This document shows positions 24,669-33,626 of a stretch of DNA of 64,000 nt, one piece after another; the stretch's first letter is position 1; every line of letters begins with the position of its first letter. The DNA is taken from positions 1 through 64,000 of the forward strand of contig JAVJPW010000004.1 in the NCBI GenBank assembly GCA_040217575.1. Direction: 5' to 3'. The stretch comes from Pacificispira sp040217575. GTDB taxonomy: Bacteria > Pseudomonadota > Alphaproteobacteria > UBA8366 > Aestuariispiraceae. The notes beneath the pieces were generated by a model that worked only from the letters and a program-made list of their open reading frames with translations, was not told where the DNA came from and did not search any database. The translations under genes were made by a program, and so were the position numbers.

Positions 24669-25273
24669 CGCGTCCGTGCCTTCCAGGCGCGGTAGTCCGC
24701 GCCGTCGTCGATGTCGTCCAGCGAACCCAGGAACGCAACCCGCCAATGGGCGGGCAAAGTCGCACATGTATCGCGCATGGCATGCGGACCGGACCAGCGG
24801 ACCCCGTCCATGAACCCGCGCGGGACCGGGCGGCGGCCCGAAATTCCGACGAGGTAAAATCCACCATCTGCCGATGGGCCGAAGACAATGTCCCTGGTCC
24901 GCAGAGCCTCGAATGCCTCCGCGACCTGCCGGGAACACAGGTCCGGGATGTCGCTTCCGACAATGACGACAGGCCCGGCCGGGCGGGCGTAACCGCAGCG
25001 CAGCACGCGCACCATCCGTTGGCCCAGATCGCCCACGCCCTGCCAAATGCGGGAACGATGCGCGAATGCCGGCGCATCGACCTCATGCCGGTCAGCAACG
25101 GCAACAGCCAGTCGCCACGGTCCACAGCCCAATTCCGCGATCTGACGGGCCAGGTTCCAGCGGTAGAACCGGTGCGCGACGCCCCGGCCGACGTCGGCTG
25201 CCAGCCTTCGCTTTCCGACACCGAACCGCGGCGCGCGCGCGAATATCACCACCTGTCGGTTCCAGCGCATCAT
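24665..25273 (-). CDS. TIGR04282-type glycosyltransferase
   Basis: The 202-residue product starts MMRWNRQVVIFARAPRFGVGKRRLA. The FARAP...K-x-RL opening, IVGSDIPDL and GPSADGGFYLVG are the hallmarks of the TIGR04282 nucleotidyl/glycosyltransferase-like family (GT-A fold). The ATG at 25273 overlaps the TGA of the upstream TIGR04283 gene. Pairs of these two families occur together in many genomes, often in marine bacteria. The product they make is not established. Confidence 0.8.
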   Translation of the reverse strand: MMRWNRQVVIFARAPRFGVGKRRLAADVGRGVAHRFYRWNLARQIAELGCGPWRLAVAVADRHEVDAPAFAHRSRIWQGVGDLGQRMVRVLRCGYARPAGPVVIVGSDIPDLCSRQVAEAFEALRTRDIVFGPSADGGFYLVGISGRRPVPRGFMDGVRWSGPHAMRDTCATLPAHWRVAFLGSLDDIDDGADYRAWKARTR

Positions 25274-25956
25274 CGATAGATCGCCACAATCACCCGCGGC
25301 GGCACCCCAAAGAGATATAGCATCAGACAGAAAAGGTTCCTGGCACTTCGGATCAGATAGCCGCCGCGTCGAAACTTGTCCGCTGATGTCACCAGCGGCG
25401 CTTCGATTGGAATCAATCGTCCCTTCCCGACGCGGCGGACAAGCGACACATCCTCCATCAACGGCAGGTCGGGAACACCGCCCAATTCGGTCAGGAAACG
25501 CCGCGATATGACCAATCCCTGGTCGCCGTAAGGCAGGCCCAGGACCCGGCAACGCCAGGCAACCATGGCTTCCAGCCGCCGTGCGGCATTTGCGGCATCA
25601 TCCAGCGCGAACCGGAAATATCCCGCGCGTCGCACATTCACAGGATCAGCGATAAAGCCGGCAATCAGCCGATCCCACCCGTCGGGAAGAACGGAATCCG
25701 CGTGCAACAGGAAGATCCAATCCCCCAGCGCCGTTTCCGCCCCGGTGCGAAGCTGCGGGCCCCGTCCGCCGTCGGCATGGGCGATGCGTGCACCAAATCT
25801 GCTGGCGACATCGACCGTCTGATCCGTGGAGCCACCGTCGGCGACAATGATGTCGATATCCAGAAGGTCGCTGTTCAATGTCGGCAATAGGCGCCGGACC
25901 CTATCAGCGCTGTTCAGCACAGGCACCACGATTCCAAGAGTAGGCACAGGCATCAT
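25270..25956 (-). CDS. TIGR04283-type glycosyltransferase family 2
   Basis: The 228-residue GT2 enzyme has LGIVVPVLNSADRVRRLL, IIVADGGSTDQT and FLLHADSVLPDGW (metal-binding D-x-D equivalent), then GLPYGDQGLVISRRFL and LPLMEDVSLVRRVG. These are the signature blocks of the TIGR04283 rSAM/selenodomain-associated transferase 2. It is the first gene of a coupled three-gene minus-strand operon (this, TIGR04282, kinase). The last 25 residues are hydrophobic, suggesting membrane association. Confidence 0.82.
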   Translation of the reverse strand: MMPVPTLGIVVPVLNSADRVRRLLPTLNSDLLDIDIIVADGGSTDQTVDVASRFGARIAHADGGRGPQLRTGAETALGDWIFLLHADSVLPDGWDRLIAGFIADPVNVRRAGYFRFALDDAANAARRLEAMVAWRCRVLGLPYGDQGLVISRRFLTELGGVPDLPLMEDVSLVRRVGKGRLIPIEAPLVTSADKFRRGGYLIRSARNLFCLMLYLFGVPPRVIVAIYR

Positions 25957-26048
25957 CGCTTATTAGCCAAATCTTTGGAAACGGGACAAACGAAGCTACC
26001 TCGGAAACTCTCCGACAATGCGGGTCTTAGCCATCAAAAACTTTTCAA

Positions 26049-27254
26049 CTACGCGTGAACCACGCGCCATTTCGGCAATGTGATGGTGGCAACAAGGCCG
26101 CCAATATCGTCCTCACGATTTCGCAATTGAAAATCGCCGCCATGCAACCATGCCAACCTTTGTGTCAGCGGAAGTCCAAGCCCAATGCCTTCACCTTTCC
26201 GACTGAAAACCGCACCCGAAATCTCGAAAGGTTTAAGCAGTTCCACAATTGCATCTTTGTCGATTCCGCCACCATCATCGGTCACTGTAATCTCAACACG
26301 ACCGCCTTCGTCCAGCCCGGCGCTGATAGAAACAGAACTGGACGCCGCCTTGACCGCGTTATCCGTCAGATTCTGCAACATGACCCTCAATTGCTCTTCG
26401 TCTGCGTTGATCTTTGGAAGATTCTTACTTGTCTCCAATCTTATGCCGACGCTGGACCGATCTGCCGCACCGGATGCGTCATGCATCACATCCTCCAAAA
26501 GTGTGTTGCAACAAACGACCTTTTCCTGAAGGTCCACGTTACCGCTTTCGATTTGGCTGAATGTCAGAATCCTCTCGATAATATCCAATAGGTGGCGCGA
26601 CGAACTGAGGGCATAGGAAGCATACTCCGACACTTTCTCTTCAGATGACATCGCCTCAATCATTTCGCAAAAGCCGATAATCGCATTCAGCGGCGTTCTG
26701 CATTCGTGACTCATCAGGTGAAGGAAGTCTTTTTTTGCGGTCCGGCCAAATTCAATACCGGACAACCCCATGTGCTGTTCCAGCAGTTTAGCGACACGTT
26801 GCGCGTAGCCTGCCAGTCTCTGCCGATTTTCTGCAGACAAACCTTCTCGAGGAGACGTATCGCAAATACAGATCGTTCCGATGCGGAAACTGTCGAATAT
26901 CGTTATTGGGGCTCCAGCGTAGAACCGAAGACCCGGTGGCCCGACAACGTAAGGGTTTTCCCTGAACCGTTCGTCGACCGCCAAGTCGGGCACGATTAGT
27001 GGAATTTCCTGAGCGATGGCATAACTGCACACAGCATGTTTGCGTGTCGTTTCAACCGGCATTGGACCGATCTTGGATTTGAACCATTGTCGGCCATTGT
27101 CCACAAAGCTTATGAATGCGATTGGCGTGCCGAACTCTTCTCTTGCTTCTTCCACAATTGCGTCGAAAGCCGGATCGGCCTCAGAATCCAATACATTACA
27201 TGCATGAAGTGCACGAACCCTATGGGGTTCGTTAAATGGAACTGGATATTCCAA
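26049..27254 (-). CDS. Soluble GAF-domain sensor histidine kinase
   Basis: The 401-residue product has a GAF domain (about 20-160; FISFVDNGRQWFKSKIG, VCSYAI, FYAGAPI). A HisKA domain follows with the phosphoacceptor His183 in MSHECRTPLNAIIGF, then a HATPase domain with N-box NLTDNAVKAA, DDGGGID and GEGIGLGLPL. There is no transmembrane helix or receiver domain. It should autophosphorylate in response to a cytoplasmic or ligand cue; no response regulator is adjacent, so it is an orphan kinase. Confidence 0.9.
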   Translation of the reverse strand: MEYPVPFNEPHRVRALHACNVLDSEADPAFDAIVEEAREEFGTPIAFISFVDNGRQWFKSKIGPMPVETTRKHAVCSYAIAQEIPLIVPDLAVDERFRENPYVVGPPGLRFYAGAPITIFDSFRIGTICICDTSPREGLSAENRQRLAGYAQRVAKLLEQHMGLSGIEFGRTAKKDFLHLMSHECRTPLNAIIGFCEMIEAMSSEEKVSEYASYALSSSRHLLDIIERILTFSQIESGNVDLQEKVVCCNTLLEDVMHDASGAADRSSVGIRLETSKNLPKINADEEQLRVMLQNLTDNAVKAASSSVSISAGLDEGGRVEITVTDDGGGIDKDAIVELLKPFEISGAVFSRKGEGIGLGLPLTQRLAWLHGGDFQLRNREDDIGGLVATITLPKWRVVHA

Positions 27255-27401
27255 CCTTCACCTCCCCATTTGATGGCTGCCGCAATCCACCTTTGCGGTT
27301 TTCCTCCGGGCGATGGCATATCAGCAAACCATACCCACTCTATCTATCGTACATCGTATTTGGAAAAATATTGAATATCTATGGTCAATCAAAATCCTGC
27401 G

Positions 27402-27635
27402 CTAGTCCGGGACCGGATCATGCCCCGACCCACCCCACGGGTGGCACCGTGCAATACGGCGAACGGACAGCCCGGTCCCCCGCCAAGCGCCGTGCCGGCG
27501 GATCGCCTCTATCGCATATTCGGAACAGGTCGGCGCGAAACGGCAGGACCGCCCCAGAAAGTAAGACAGCGTATAGCGGTATAGCGTAATCGCCGCGATC
27601 AGGACGGCCGCCATCGGGCCGGGCCGTTCACTCAT
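27402..27635 (-). CDS. yidD: Membrane protein insertion efficiency factor YidD
   Basis: The 77-residue product starts at MSERPGPMAAVLI (27635), whose ATG overlaps the stop of the IscU-like gene; ten residues of extension are less likely. An amphipathic N-terminal helix is followed by the diagnostic RSCRFAPTCSEYAIEAI and the later RCHPWGG. YidD assists YidC in inserting inner-membrane proteins. Here it is coupled to an Fe-S scaffold gene rather than to rnpA/yidC. Confidence 0.92.
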   Translation of the reverse strand: MSERPGPMAAVLIAAITLYRYTLSYFLGRSCRFAPTCSEYAIEAIRRHGAWRGTGLSVRRIARCHPWGGSGHDPVPD

Positions 27636-28089
27636 TTCCGGCCTGCCGCATGGCGAGTGCCTCATCCATTGCCTTTACCACCGCCCGGAACGGCAGAAGG
27701 ATCGATGCGTGCCGGGACTTGTGGTCCTTTGCGGGTTGAAGTACCGCCAGATCCGCCCAATCCCCTTCCGGCGGCGAGCCATCGCGTTTCAGCATCAGTT
27801 CGATCTGGTCGCCCACAGCCGCGAGTTCATCCCGGCTTTTTCCCGTCACATGGGCCTTCATAATGGCGGCGGAACTCTGCCCCAGTGCACAGGCCCGAAC
27901 CTGTTGACCGTATTGTGCGACACGACCGCTACCGTCCAGGGTGACATCCACACGGATACGGCTGCCGCACAGGGGGCTGTCCATCTGTGCCGTCGCGTCC
28001 GGATCGCTCAACCGGTCGTCTTTCAGAAGACTGCCAGCAAGCGCCAATATCCTGTCGTTATAAAGTGCTTCGTGCCCGCTCGCCGGCAT
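27628..28089 (-). CDS. IscU/NifU-like iron-sulphur scaffold protein
   Basis: The 153-residue product starts MPASGHEALYNDR (ATG 28089, CGGAG upstream); the longer frame runs antisense into folE. It has the NifU-N fold with two of the three IscU cysteines: PLCGSRIRVDV and VRACALGQSSAA. The third, usually in a C-terminal motif, is absent (RHASILLPFRAV), as in a subgroup of alphaproteobacterial scaffolds. It is divergent from folE with 144 bases between and coupled to yidD. It probably assists Fe-S assembly, but a noncanonical role is possible given the missing Cys. Confidence 0.82.
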   Translation of the reverse strand: MPASGHEALYNDRILALAGSLLKDDRLSDPDATAQMDSPLCGSRIRVDVTLDGSGRVAQYGQQVRACALGQSSAAIMKAHVTGKSRDELAAVGDQIELMLKRDGSPPEGDWADLAVLQPAKDHKSRHASILLPFRAVVKAMDEALAMRQAGNE

Positions 28090-28233
28090 ATGGGCCACTC
28101 CGTATCCTGTCCAATTCAGCCGATTAAGGTCGCTGTTGATATTGTTGACTTTAGCGGTCTTTGCAACGATACAGCCGCATTCCGTGCCGGTCACAATTTC
28201 GGCACCCGACTTGGATGAAAGGTTCGACGGCGA

Positions 28234-28830
28234 ATGTCCGACAAGATGCTGCGCCCGAAAATCGTCGAAACACGCCCGTCCCGTGACGAGGCGGAGGACG
28301 CGGTTCGCGTTCTTCTGCGCTGGGCGGGTGACGATCCTAACCGCGAAGGGCTGATCGACACGCCAAGTCGCGTTGTTCGTTCCTTTGAAGAATTCTATGC
28401 CGGCTACCAGATCGATGCCGAAGAAGAACTGCGCCGAACCTTCGAAGAAACAGAAGGGTACGACGAAATGGTGATGCTGCGCAGCATCGGCTTTGAAAGC
28501 CATTGCGAACATCACATGGTACCGATCATCGGCACTGCCCACGTTGCCTATCTGCCGCGAAACCGCGTTGTCGGAATTTCAAAACTGGCCCGCGTTGTCG
28601 ACATTTTCGCCAAGCGCCTTCAGACACAGGAAATTATGACGGTGCAGATTGCAGAGGCGATCGACCGGGCCCTGTCGCCGCGCGGCGTTGCTGTCCTGAT
28701 CGACGCGGAACATCAATGCATGACAACCCGCGGCATTCACAAACCGGGTGTCAGCACGGTGACCAGTCATATGATCGGCGCGTTCCGTGAAAATCCGGAG
28801 GCACGGCGCGAATTCCTCGCGATGGTGTGA
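28234..28830 (+). CDS. folE: GTP cyclohydrolase I
   Basis: The 198-residue enzyme has the Zn-binding HCEHHM (Cys91, His93, His94), AEHQCMTTRGIHKPG with the third ligand Cys, and GISKLARVVDIFAKRLQTQE. It makes dihydroneopterin triphosphate for folate. Its last codons overlap the start of the ligand-gated channel gene (ATGA at 28827-28830), an unusual coupling. Confidence 0.97.
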   Translation: MSDKMLRPKIVETRPSRDEAEDAVRVLLRWAGDDPNREGLIDTPSRVVRSFEEFYAGYQIDAEEELRRTFEETEGYDEMVMLRSIGFESHCEHHMVPIIGTAHVAYLPRNRVVGISKLARVVDIFAKRLQTQEIMTVQIAEAIDRALSPRGVAVLIDAEHQCMTTRGIHKPGVSTVTSHMIGAFRENPEARREFLAMV

Positions 28831-29984
28831 TGCACAGCTTCGCCAGGACGCTCACAACCTCGCTGCGACTGCTGGCGCTGCTATTTACCCTTCTTTTCCT
28901 TAGTTTACAGCACAGCGCATTCGCCAATGCGAAGACCCGTGCCGATGTCACGTCGGATGCGGCGTGCAATCTGGAACGGGACCGCCCGTCCACCCTGTCT
29001 GGTGCCGCCCAGCGGGACATTTTTCAGCCGCCACGCCGCGACGATCATCCCGTACCCGTGGATATCGGGCTTTATGTCGAACAACTCGATTCGATCAGCG
29101 AAGTGCACCATTCCTTCAAAATCGAAGCCTTTGTCGAATTGATCTGGTGCGACCCGCGTCTGGCCTATGCCGACGAACCGAACGCGCCGCCGCGGCAGGT
29201 CTTCCTGGAAGACCGGGCGCATTCATTGCTGTCGGAAATCTGGTGGCCGGACCTGTCCTTTTCCAATGCTGCCGACACTCCGTCGATCCAGCAGGAAGAA
29301 CTGATCGTCTTTCCCGATGGAACCGTGATTTACGAAGAACGCGTCGCGGTAGAGGTACGGGCGAACTACGATTTCACACGTTTTCCATTCGATCATCAGA
29401 ATCTGGTAATCGAAATCGAAAGCTTTTCCTGGCCGTCCCACGACATGACGCTTCGCCGGGAGGAAGATAAGATCGGCTTTTCCCAGGACTTCAACATCCC
29501 GTCCTGGACCCTGACCGGCTACACATCGGAAATCCGGAACGTTCAGGAAATCCGGGACCGCGATACGTTTTCGGAACTGTTGGTCACCATTCATGCAGAG
29601 CGGGTTTCCAGCCCCTTCGTCTATCGGCTGATCGTTCCGTTGATCCTGATTGTCATGGTGTCCTGGTCGGTGTTCTGGCTTCGGCCATTGGACACGGGAC
29701 GGTTCGGGGTAACGTTCACAACGATCCTGACGGTCGTCGCATTCAACTTCGTCGTGACCGACAAGCTGCCCAACGTGCCGGAAATCACCTATTTGGAAAC
29801 ACTCTTCGCCTTTGCCTTTACATTCCTGCTGCTGGTCGTCATCGAAAACACGGCAATCGACAAGCTGACGGCCCAGGGACGGGACGCGGCGGCGCACCGG
29901 GTCGACCGGATTTCAAGCATTGCATTCCCGCTGTTTTTCTTTGTCGGCGCAGCCCTGGTGACAGCGGCGTTCGGGGTGCTGTGA
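28827..29984 (+). CDS. Pentameric ligand-gated ion channel (prokaryotic Cys-loop-like)
   Basis: The 385-residue product has a signal peptide (about 1-34), an extracellular beta-sandwich domain (about 70-265) with WWPDLSF and the FPFDHQ motif (about 186-191) of the loop equivalent to the Cys-loop. No cysteine pair flanks it, as in GLIC/ELIC. Four transmembrane helices follow: M1 FVYRLIVPLILIVMVSW, M2 FTTILTVVAFNFV, M3 LETLFAFAFTFLLLVV and M4 near the C-terminus. The ligand is unknown. Its ATG overlaps the folE stop, so it is co-translated with a pterin enzyme. Confidence 0.9.
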   Translation: MMHSFARTLTTSLRLLALLFTLLFLSLQHSAFANAKTRADVTSDAACNLERDRPSTLSGAAQRDIFQPPRRDDHPVPVDIGLYVEQLDSISEVHHSFKIEAFVELIWCDPRLAYADEPNAPPRQVFLEDRAHSLLSEIWWPDLSFSNAADTPSIQQEELIVFPDGTVIYEERVAVEVRANYDFTRFPFDHQNLVIEIESFSWPSHDMTLRREEDKIGFSQDFNIPSWTLTGYTSEIRNVQEIRDRDTFSELLVTIHAERVSSPFVYRLIVPLILIVMVSWSVFWLRPLDTGRFGVTFTTILTVVAFNFVVTDKLPNVPEITYLETLFAFAFTFLLLVVIENTAIDKLTAQGRDAAAHRVDRISSIAFPLFFFVGAALVTAAFGVL

Positions 29985-30021
29985 CCGGTGCGGATTTTGC
30001 CTATTTTCGGGCGGGGATTCC

Positions 30022-30050
30022 TTGACTCGCGGCCACCCGCTGACTAGTGT
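30022..30050 (+). promoter_or_regulatory. Probable promoter of the F0 ATP synthase operon
   Basis: TTGACT (30022-30027) and TAGTGT (30045-30050) with a 17-base spacer, about 70 bases ahead of atpI. Confidence 0.6.
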
Positions 30051-30118
30051 CCGCCGCGATGGAACGCGCCCATTGTGGGACGCGTCTTCCACAGGAATTT
30101 GAGGGGGTACCGGCGATA

Positions 30119-30490
30119 ATGAACGGGGGCGGCGACAAGCCCTCATCCGATGATTTCGACGCCCGCCTGCGCGCGGCCCGCAATGCGCATGATCAGCGCA
30201 TGGGACGCAACCGGGACGACGGGGACGGTAGCCCGTCGACAAAGATGGAAGGCGTCGGATTCGCACTTCGCGTCGGGACCGAATTGGTGGCGGCAACCGC
30301 AATCGGGGTCGCGATCGGATACGGGCTGGACCAATGGCTGGGGACGACCCCGTGGCTGTTGATCGTGTTCATATTTTTCGGCGGGGCTGCCGGAATTTCG
30401 AACGTTTACCGCCTGGCCAGCGGCATGGATCAAGGCGTCGGCTGGCGCCGCCCGAAGGACCAGGACTCCGGGCCGGACGACAGCAGGTGA
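30119..30490 (+). CDS. atpI: ATP synthase accessory protein AtpI
   Basis: The 123-residue product starts at ATG 30119 behind GAGGGGG. A polar N-terminus of about 45 residues precedes two transmembrane helices with GVAIGYGLDQWLGTTPWLL and IFFGGAAGISNVYR, the AtpI pattern. It helps assemble the c-ring and heads the F0 operon. The F1 genes are not in the window, as usual in alphaproteobacteria where the two operons are split. Confidence 0.92.
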   Translation: MNGGGDKPSSDDFDARLRAARNAHDQRMGRNRDDGDGSPSTKMEGVGFALRVGTELVAATAIGVAIGYGLDQWLGTTPWLLIVFIFFGGAAGISNVYRLASGMDQGVGWRRPKDQDSGPDDSR

Positions 30491-30582
30491 GCGCGACATT
30501 TTAGGCACTTGGCTTTTCGGGTATTGAATGCCCGTATGGCCCCAGTTTTGAACGTAAGAAGATAACGAGGAAAGGGTTCGCC

Positions 30583-31314
30583 GTGGCAGGTCCTCTCGAA
30601 CAGTTCCAAATCACGCCGCTGGTCGACGGTCCGGTCGATGCGGTCGCTTACACCAATTCGTCGCTGTGGATGACGATCACAGTCGTCGTGATCACCGTGT
30701 TCATGGTGATGGGCATGTCCCGCCGGGAAATGGTGCCCGGCCGCTGGCAGTCGATGGCGGAAGCAATGTATTCCTTCATCGGCGACATGATTCGCGACAA
30801 TGTGGGCGACGAAGGGCGCAAGTTCTTCCCCTTCATCTTCACACTGTTCATGTTCATCCTGTTCGGCAATCTCCTGGGTCTGATCCCCGGTAGCTTCACC
30901 TTCACCAGCCACATCATCGTCACTTTCTCGATGGCGCTTTTCGTCTTCGTCATGGTGACCCTGGTCGGAATCGCAAAGCACGGACTGCACTTCTTCAGCT
31001 TCTTCGTGCCGTCGGGCGCACCTGTGCTGCTGTACCCGCTGATGATCCCGATTGAGATCATTTCCTACCTGTCGCGTCCGATCAGCCTGTCGGTCCGTCT
31101 GTTCGCCAACATGATGGCCGGCCACACGATGCTGAAAGTGTTCGCCAGCTTCGTTTTCGGGCTGGGTGCGGTGACGGCCGGTGTCGGCGGCATCCTGCCG
31201 ATTGCGATGATGGTCGCGCTGACCGGGTTCGAAATCCTGGTTGCGTTCCTTCAGGCCTATGTGTTCACGGTGCTGACCTGTCTCTATCTGAACGACAGCC
31301 TGCATCTGCACTAA
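30583..31314 (+). CDS. atpB: ATP synthase F0 subunit a
   Basis: The 243-residue product starts at GTG 30583 behind GAGGAAAGGG. Five to six membrane helices are visible, with the essential Arg in SLSVRLFANMMAGHTML and FEILVAFLQAYVFTVLTCLYL in the last helix. It forms the proton half-channels with the c-ring. Confidence 0.97.
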   Translation: MAGPLEQFQITPLVDGPVDAVAYTNSSLWMTITVVVITVFMVMGMSRREMVPGRWQSMAEAMYSFIGDMIRDNVGDEGRKFFPFIFTLFMFILFGNLLGLIPGSFTFTSHIIVTFSMALFVFVMVTLVGIAKHGLHFFSFFVPSGAPVLLYPLMIPIEIISYLSRPISLSVRLFANMMAGHTMLKVFASFVFGLGAVTAGVGGILPIAMMVALTGFEILVAFLQAYVFTVLTCLYLNDSLHLH

Positions 31315-31434
31315 GCGTCTGATACGAAAGTTTTTTGGCGGGCTGTTCGGGCCACAAACATTCCCCGGGCAGTCCTCAACGAAAGGTACGGGCCAAAAAC
31401 CATTCCCCCGTGCCGAATTGGAAGGAGAGTAAAA

Positions 31435-31659
31435 ATGGAACTTGATGCAGCGAAAATGATCGGTGCCGGTCTTGCGGTCATCGGTCTGTCCGGCGTTGGT
31501 GTCGGTATCGGTAACATCTTCTCGTCGCTGATTTCGTCGGTGGCACGCAATCCGGCCTCCCGTGGTCAGGTCTTCGGCCTGTCGATGCTGGGCTTCGCGC
31601 TGGTTGAGGCGGTTGCGCTTTACGCACTCGTCATCTCGTTCCTGATTCTCTTCACCTGA
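31435..31659 (+). CDS. atpE: ATP synthase F0 subunit c
   Basis: The 74-residue proteolipid has two helices: GLAVIGLSGVGVGIG with the Gly-rich packing motif, the polar loop RNP, and the second helix with the proton-carrying Glu58 in FALVEAVALY. A GGAGAG ribosome-binding site precedes it. The 120-base gap from atpB is longer than elsewhere in the operon, consistent with separately tuned c-subunit translation. Confidence 0.97.
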   Translation: MELDAAKMIGAGLAVIGLSGVGVGIGNIFSSLISSVARNPASRGQVFGLSMLGFALVEAVALYALVISFLILFT

Positions 31660-31736
31660 TCCGATCGCATTTTCGCGAAGGGCGGTCATTGAACGCCGCC
31701 CTTTCAATCGGATCCGGATGAAAGGGGACCAACAGC

Positions 31737-32333
31737 ATGAACCCGATCTCTAAAACGGGCGTTCTGCTTTCCACGACGGCGGCGATCTTCTCGGTCGCAA
31801 CTGTCGCGCTTGGTGCCGACGATGGGCAAGGCGGCGGGTCCGCCATGCCGCAGTTGGATTTCAGCACCTATGGCAGCCAGATGTTCTGGCTGGTGGTATC
31901 CTTTGCCGTCCTGTTCCTCCTGATGTGGAAGGTCGCCATCCCCCGCGTGGGTGAGGTGATCGAGGCACGCGAACAGAAGATCCGCGCGGATCTTGAACGT
32001 GCCGAACAGCTTCAGGCGGAAATCGCGGATGCGGAAGAATCGGTCAATGCGGCTCTCGCCCAGGCCCGTGCCGAAGCACAGGACCTGTTGCGAAAAGCAC
32101 AGGACAAGATTTCCGCCGACCATGCGAAAAAGCAGGACAAGCTGGATGCCGAGCTGGCCGAACGGATTGCCGAAGCCGAACAACGCATCGACGCCGCACG
32201 CAAGGAAGCCCTGGCTTCCGTCCGCGAGGTGGCCGAAGAAGTCGCGGCGGCATCGGTTGAAAAGCTGACCGGTCAGGCGGCGGATGCGGCTGCGGTAAAG
32301 GCCGCCGTAGACGGCGTCGCGAAGGAGGGCTGA
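31737..32333 (+). CDS. atpF2: ATP synthase F0 subunit b'
   Basis: The 198-residue product has an N-terminal extension of about 40 residues (hydrophobic, ending at ALGADDG, possibly a signal-like segment) followed by a membrane anchor FWLVVSFAVLFLLMWKVAIPRV and a long charged coiled coil. Photosynthetic and alphaproteobacterial enzymes have this diverged second stalk subunit next to atpF, which it precedes by four bases. Confidence 0.92.
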   Translation: MNPISKTGVLLSTTAAIFSVATVALGADDGQGGGSAMPQLDFSTYGSQMFWLVVSFAVLFLLMWKVAIPRVGEVIEAREQKIRADLERAEQLQAEIADAEESVNAALAQARAEAQDLLRKAQDKISADHAKKQDKLDAELAERIAEAEQRIDAARKEALASVREVAEEVAAASVEKLTGQAADAAAVKAAVDGVAKEG

Positions 32334-32337
32334 CCCC

Positions 32338-32826
32338 ATGGAAATTCTCCAAGATACCAATACATGGGTCATCGTCTCGTTCGTGCTTTTCTTCCTACTG
32401 GTCATCTGGAAGGGCCGCCCGGCGATTACGGGTGCGATCGACGCACGGATCGACCGTATCCGTGCTGAAATCGCGCAGGCCGAACAGCTGAAAGAGGAAG
32501 CGACCGCAAAGCTTGCCGAATTGAAGCGCGCCCAGCGGGAAGCAACCGATCAGGCGTCCGCCATCGTTGATAACGCGAAGTCGGAATCGAAGAACCTGAA
32601 GAAGGAACTCGATGCCCGCTTCAAGGATGCGATGGCCCGCCGGGAACAGCAGGCGATGGACAAGATCGCGCAGGCCGAAGCCAATGCCATGGCGGAAGTC
32701 CGCGGTCTGGCGGTCGACATGGCGATTGCCGCGACCACCCAGGTCCTTAAGGACCGCATGGGCGGGGCCGATGGCGACAAGGCCATCGATGACGCCATCG
32801 CGTCGATTCCCGGTCGCTTGCACTAA
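32338..32826 (+). CDS. atpF: ATP synthase F0 subunit b
   Basis: The 162-residue product has one N-terminal membrane helix (WVIVSFVLFFLLVIWKG) and a long helical stalk (REATDQASAIVDNAK, ARREQQAMDKIAQAEA). It forms the peripheral stalk with b'. A terminator follows 40 bases later, ending the operon. Confidence 0.93.
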   Translation: MEILQDTNTWVIVSFVLFFLLVIWKGRPAITGAIDARIDRIRAEIAQAEQLKEEATAKLAELKRAQREATDQASAIVDNAKSESKNLKKELDARFKDAMARREQQAMDKIAQAEANAMAEVRGLAVDMAIAATTQVLKDRMGGADGDKAIDDAIASIPGRLH

Positions 32827-32865
32827 GCACCCAAACGTATAACGGGGCCCTGCCCCGCCCGAAGA

Positions 32866-32893
32866 CGGGCCGCCTTTCCGGGCGGCCCGTTTT
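32866..32893 (+). terminator. Terminator of the F0 operon
   Basis: CGGGCCGCC (32866-32874) pairs with GGCGGCCCG (32881-32889), followed by TTTT. Confidence 0.85.
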
Positions 32894-32999
32894 CTTATGT
32901 GGCCCCCTGGAATTGACCATTCTGGACCTTGTGCCCGTCCATTTCGGGTTCTAGGTAGCGCCCGTTCGCGTGGATTTCATCTAAAGGAAAGCAGTCCCA

Positions 33000-33611
33000 A
33001 TGCATCCGAACCCCATCTTCAGACAGGCGCCGGAAGACCAAAACATCACCTTCGCCCGCGACCGCGCCTTTGGCACATTGTGCGTCAACGCGGATCCTGG
33101 ACCGCTGATCAGCCATATCCCGTTCCTTCTGTCAGCGGACGGCACCTATGCCGAAGCACATCTGGTCCGGTCCAACCCCATCGCGCGAAAACTGAAGGAA
33201 CCGATGGACGCCGTTATCGCGGTTACTGGCCCTGATGCCTATATCTCGCCGGACTGGTACGGCATCGACGATCAGGTCCCAACCTGGAACTATGTCGCGG
33301 TGCATCTGCGTGGCACCTTGCGCGCACTCGATCGCGAAGAACTACCCCGCGTACTGGGAGAGCTTTCCGCGCATATGGAGGCGAAGTTGCTTCCCAAGAC
33401 GCCCTGGACGATGGACAAGCTGACGGAAAAGACGGCCACAACCCTGATGGCCCAGATCATGCCGGTCGCCTTCGACGTCACCGACATCCAAAGCACGTGG
33501 AAGCTGTCCCAAAACAAATCCGACGAGGCGAAAGCCGGCGCAATAGAGGGGCTTGCAACGTCGTCGGTCGGATCTGAGATCGACGCATTACGGGCATTGA
33601 TGAAAGTCTAG
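33000..33611 (+). CDS. PaiB-like FMN-binding negative regulator
   Basis: The 203-residue product matches the FMN-binding PaiB family: MHPNPIFRQ opening, GTLCVNADPGPLISHIPFLL, AHLVRSNPIARKL, YISPDWYG and VPTWNYVAVHLRG are its blocks in order. The split beta-barrel fold binds FMN or heme. Some members repress sporulation or protease genes in Bacillus, others are uncharacterised. It stands alone after the atp terminator. Confidence 0.9.
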   Translation: MHPNPIFRQAPEDQNITFARDRAFGTLCVNADPGPLISHIPFLLSADGTYAEAHLVRSNPIARKLKEPMDAVIAVTGPDAYISPDWYGIDDQVPTWNYVAVHLRGTLRALDREELPRVLGELSAHMEAKLLPKTPWTMDKLTEKTATTLMAQIMPVAFDVTDIQSTWKLSQNKSDEAKAGAIEGLATSSVGSEIDALRALMKV

Positions 33612-33626
33612 GACTTCCAGCTACGT

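Noticed and set aside
30430..31707. A 425-residue minus-strand frame opposite atpB
   Set aside because: His/Asp/Gln-rich antisense product; atpB and atpE on the plus strand are unmistakable.
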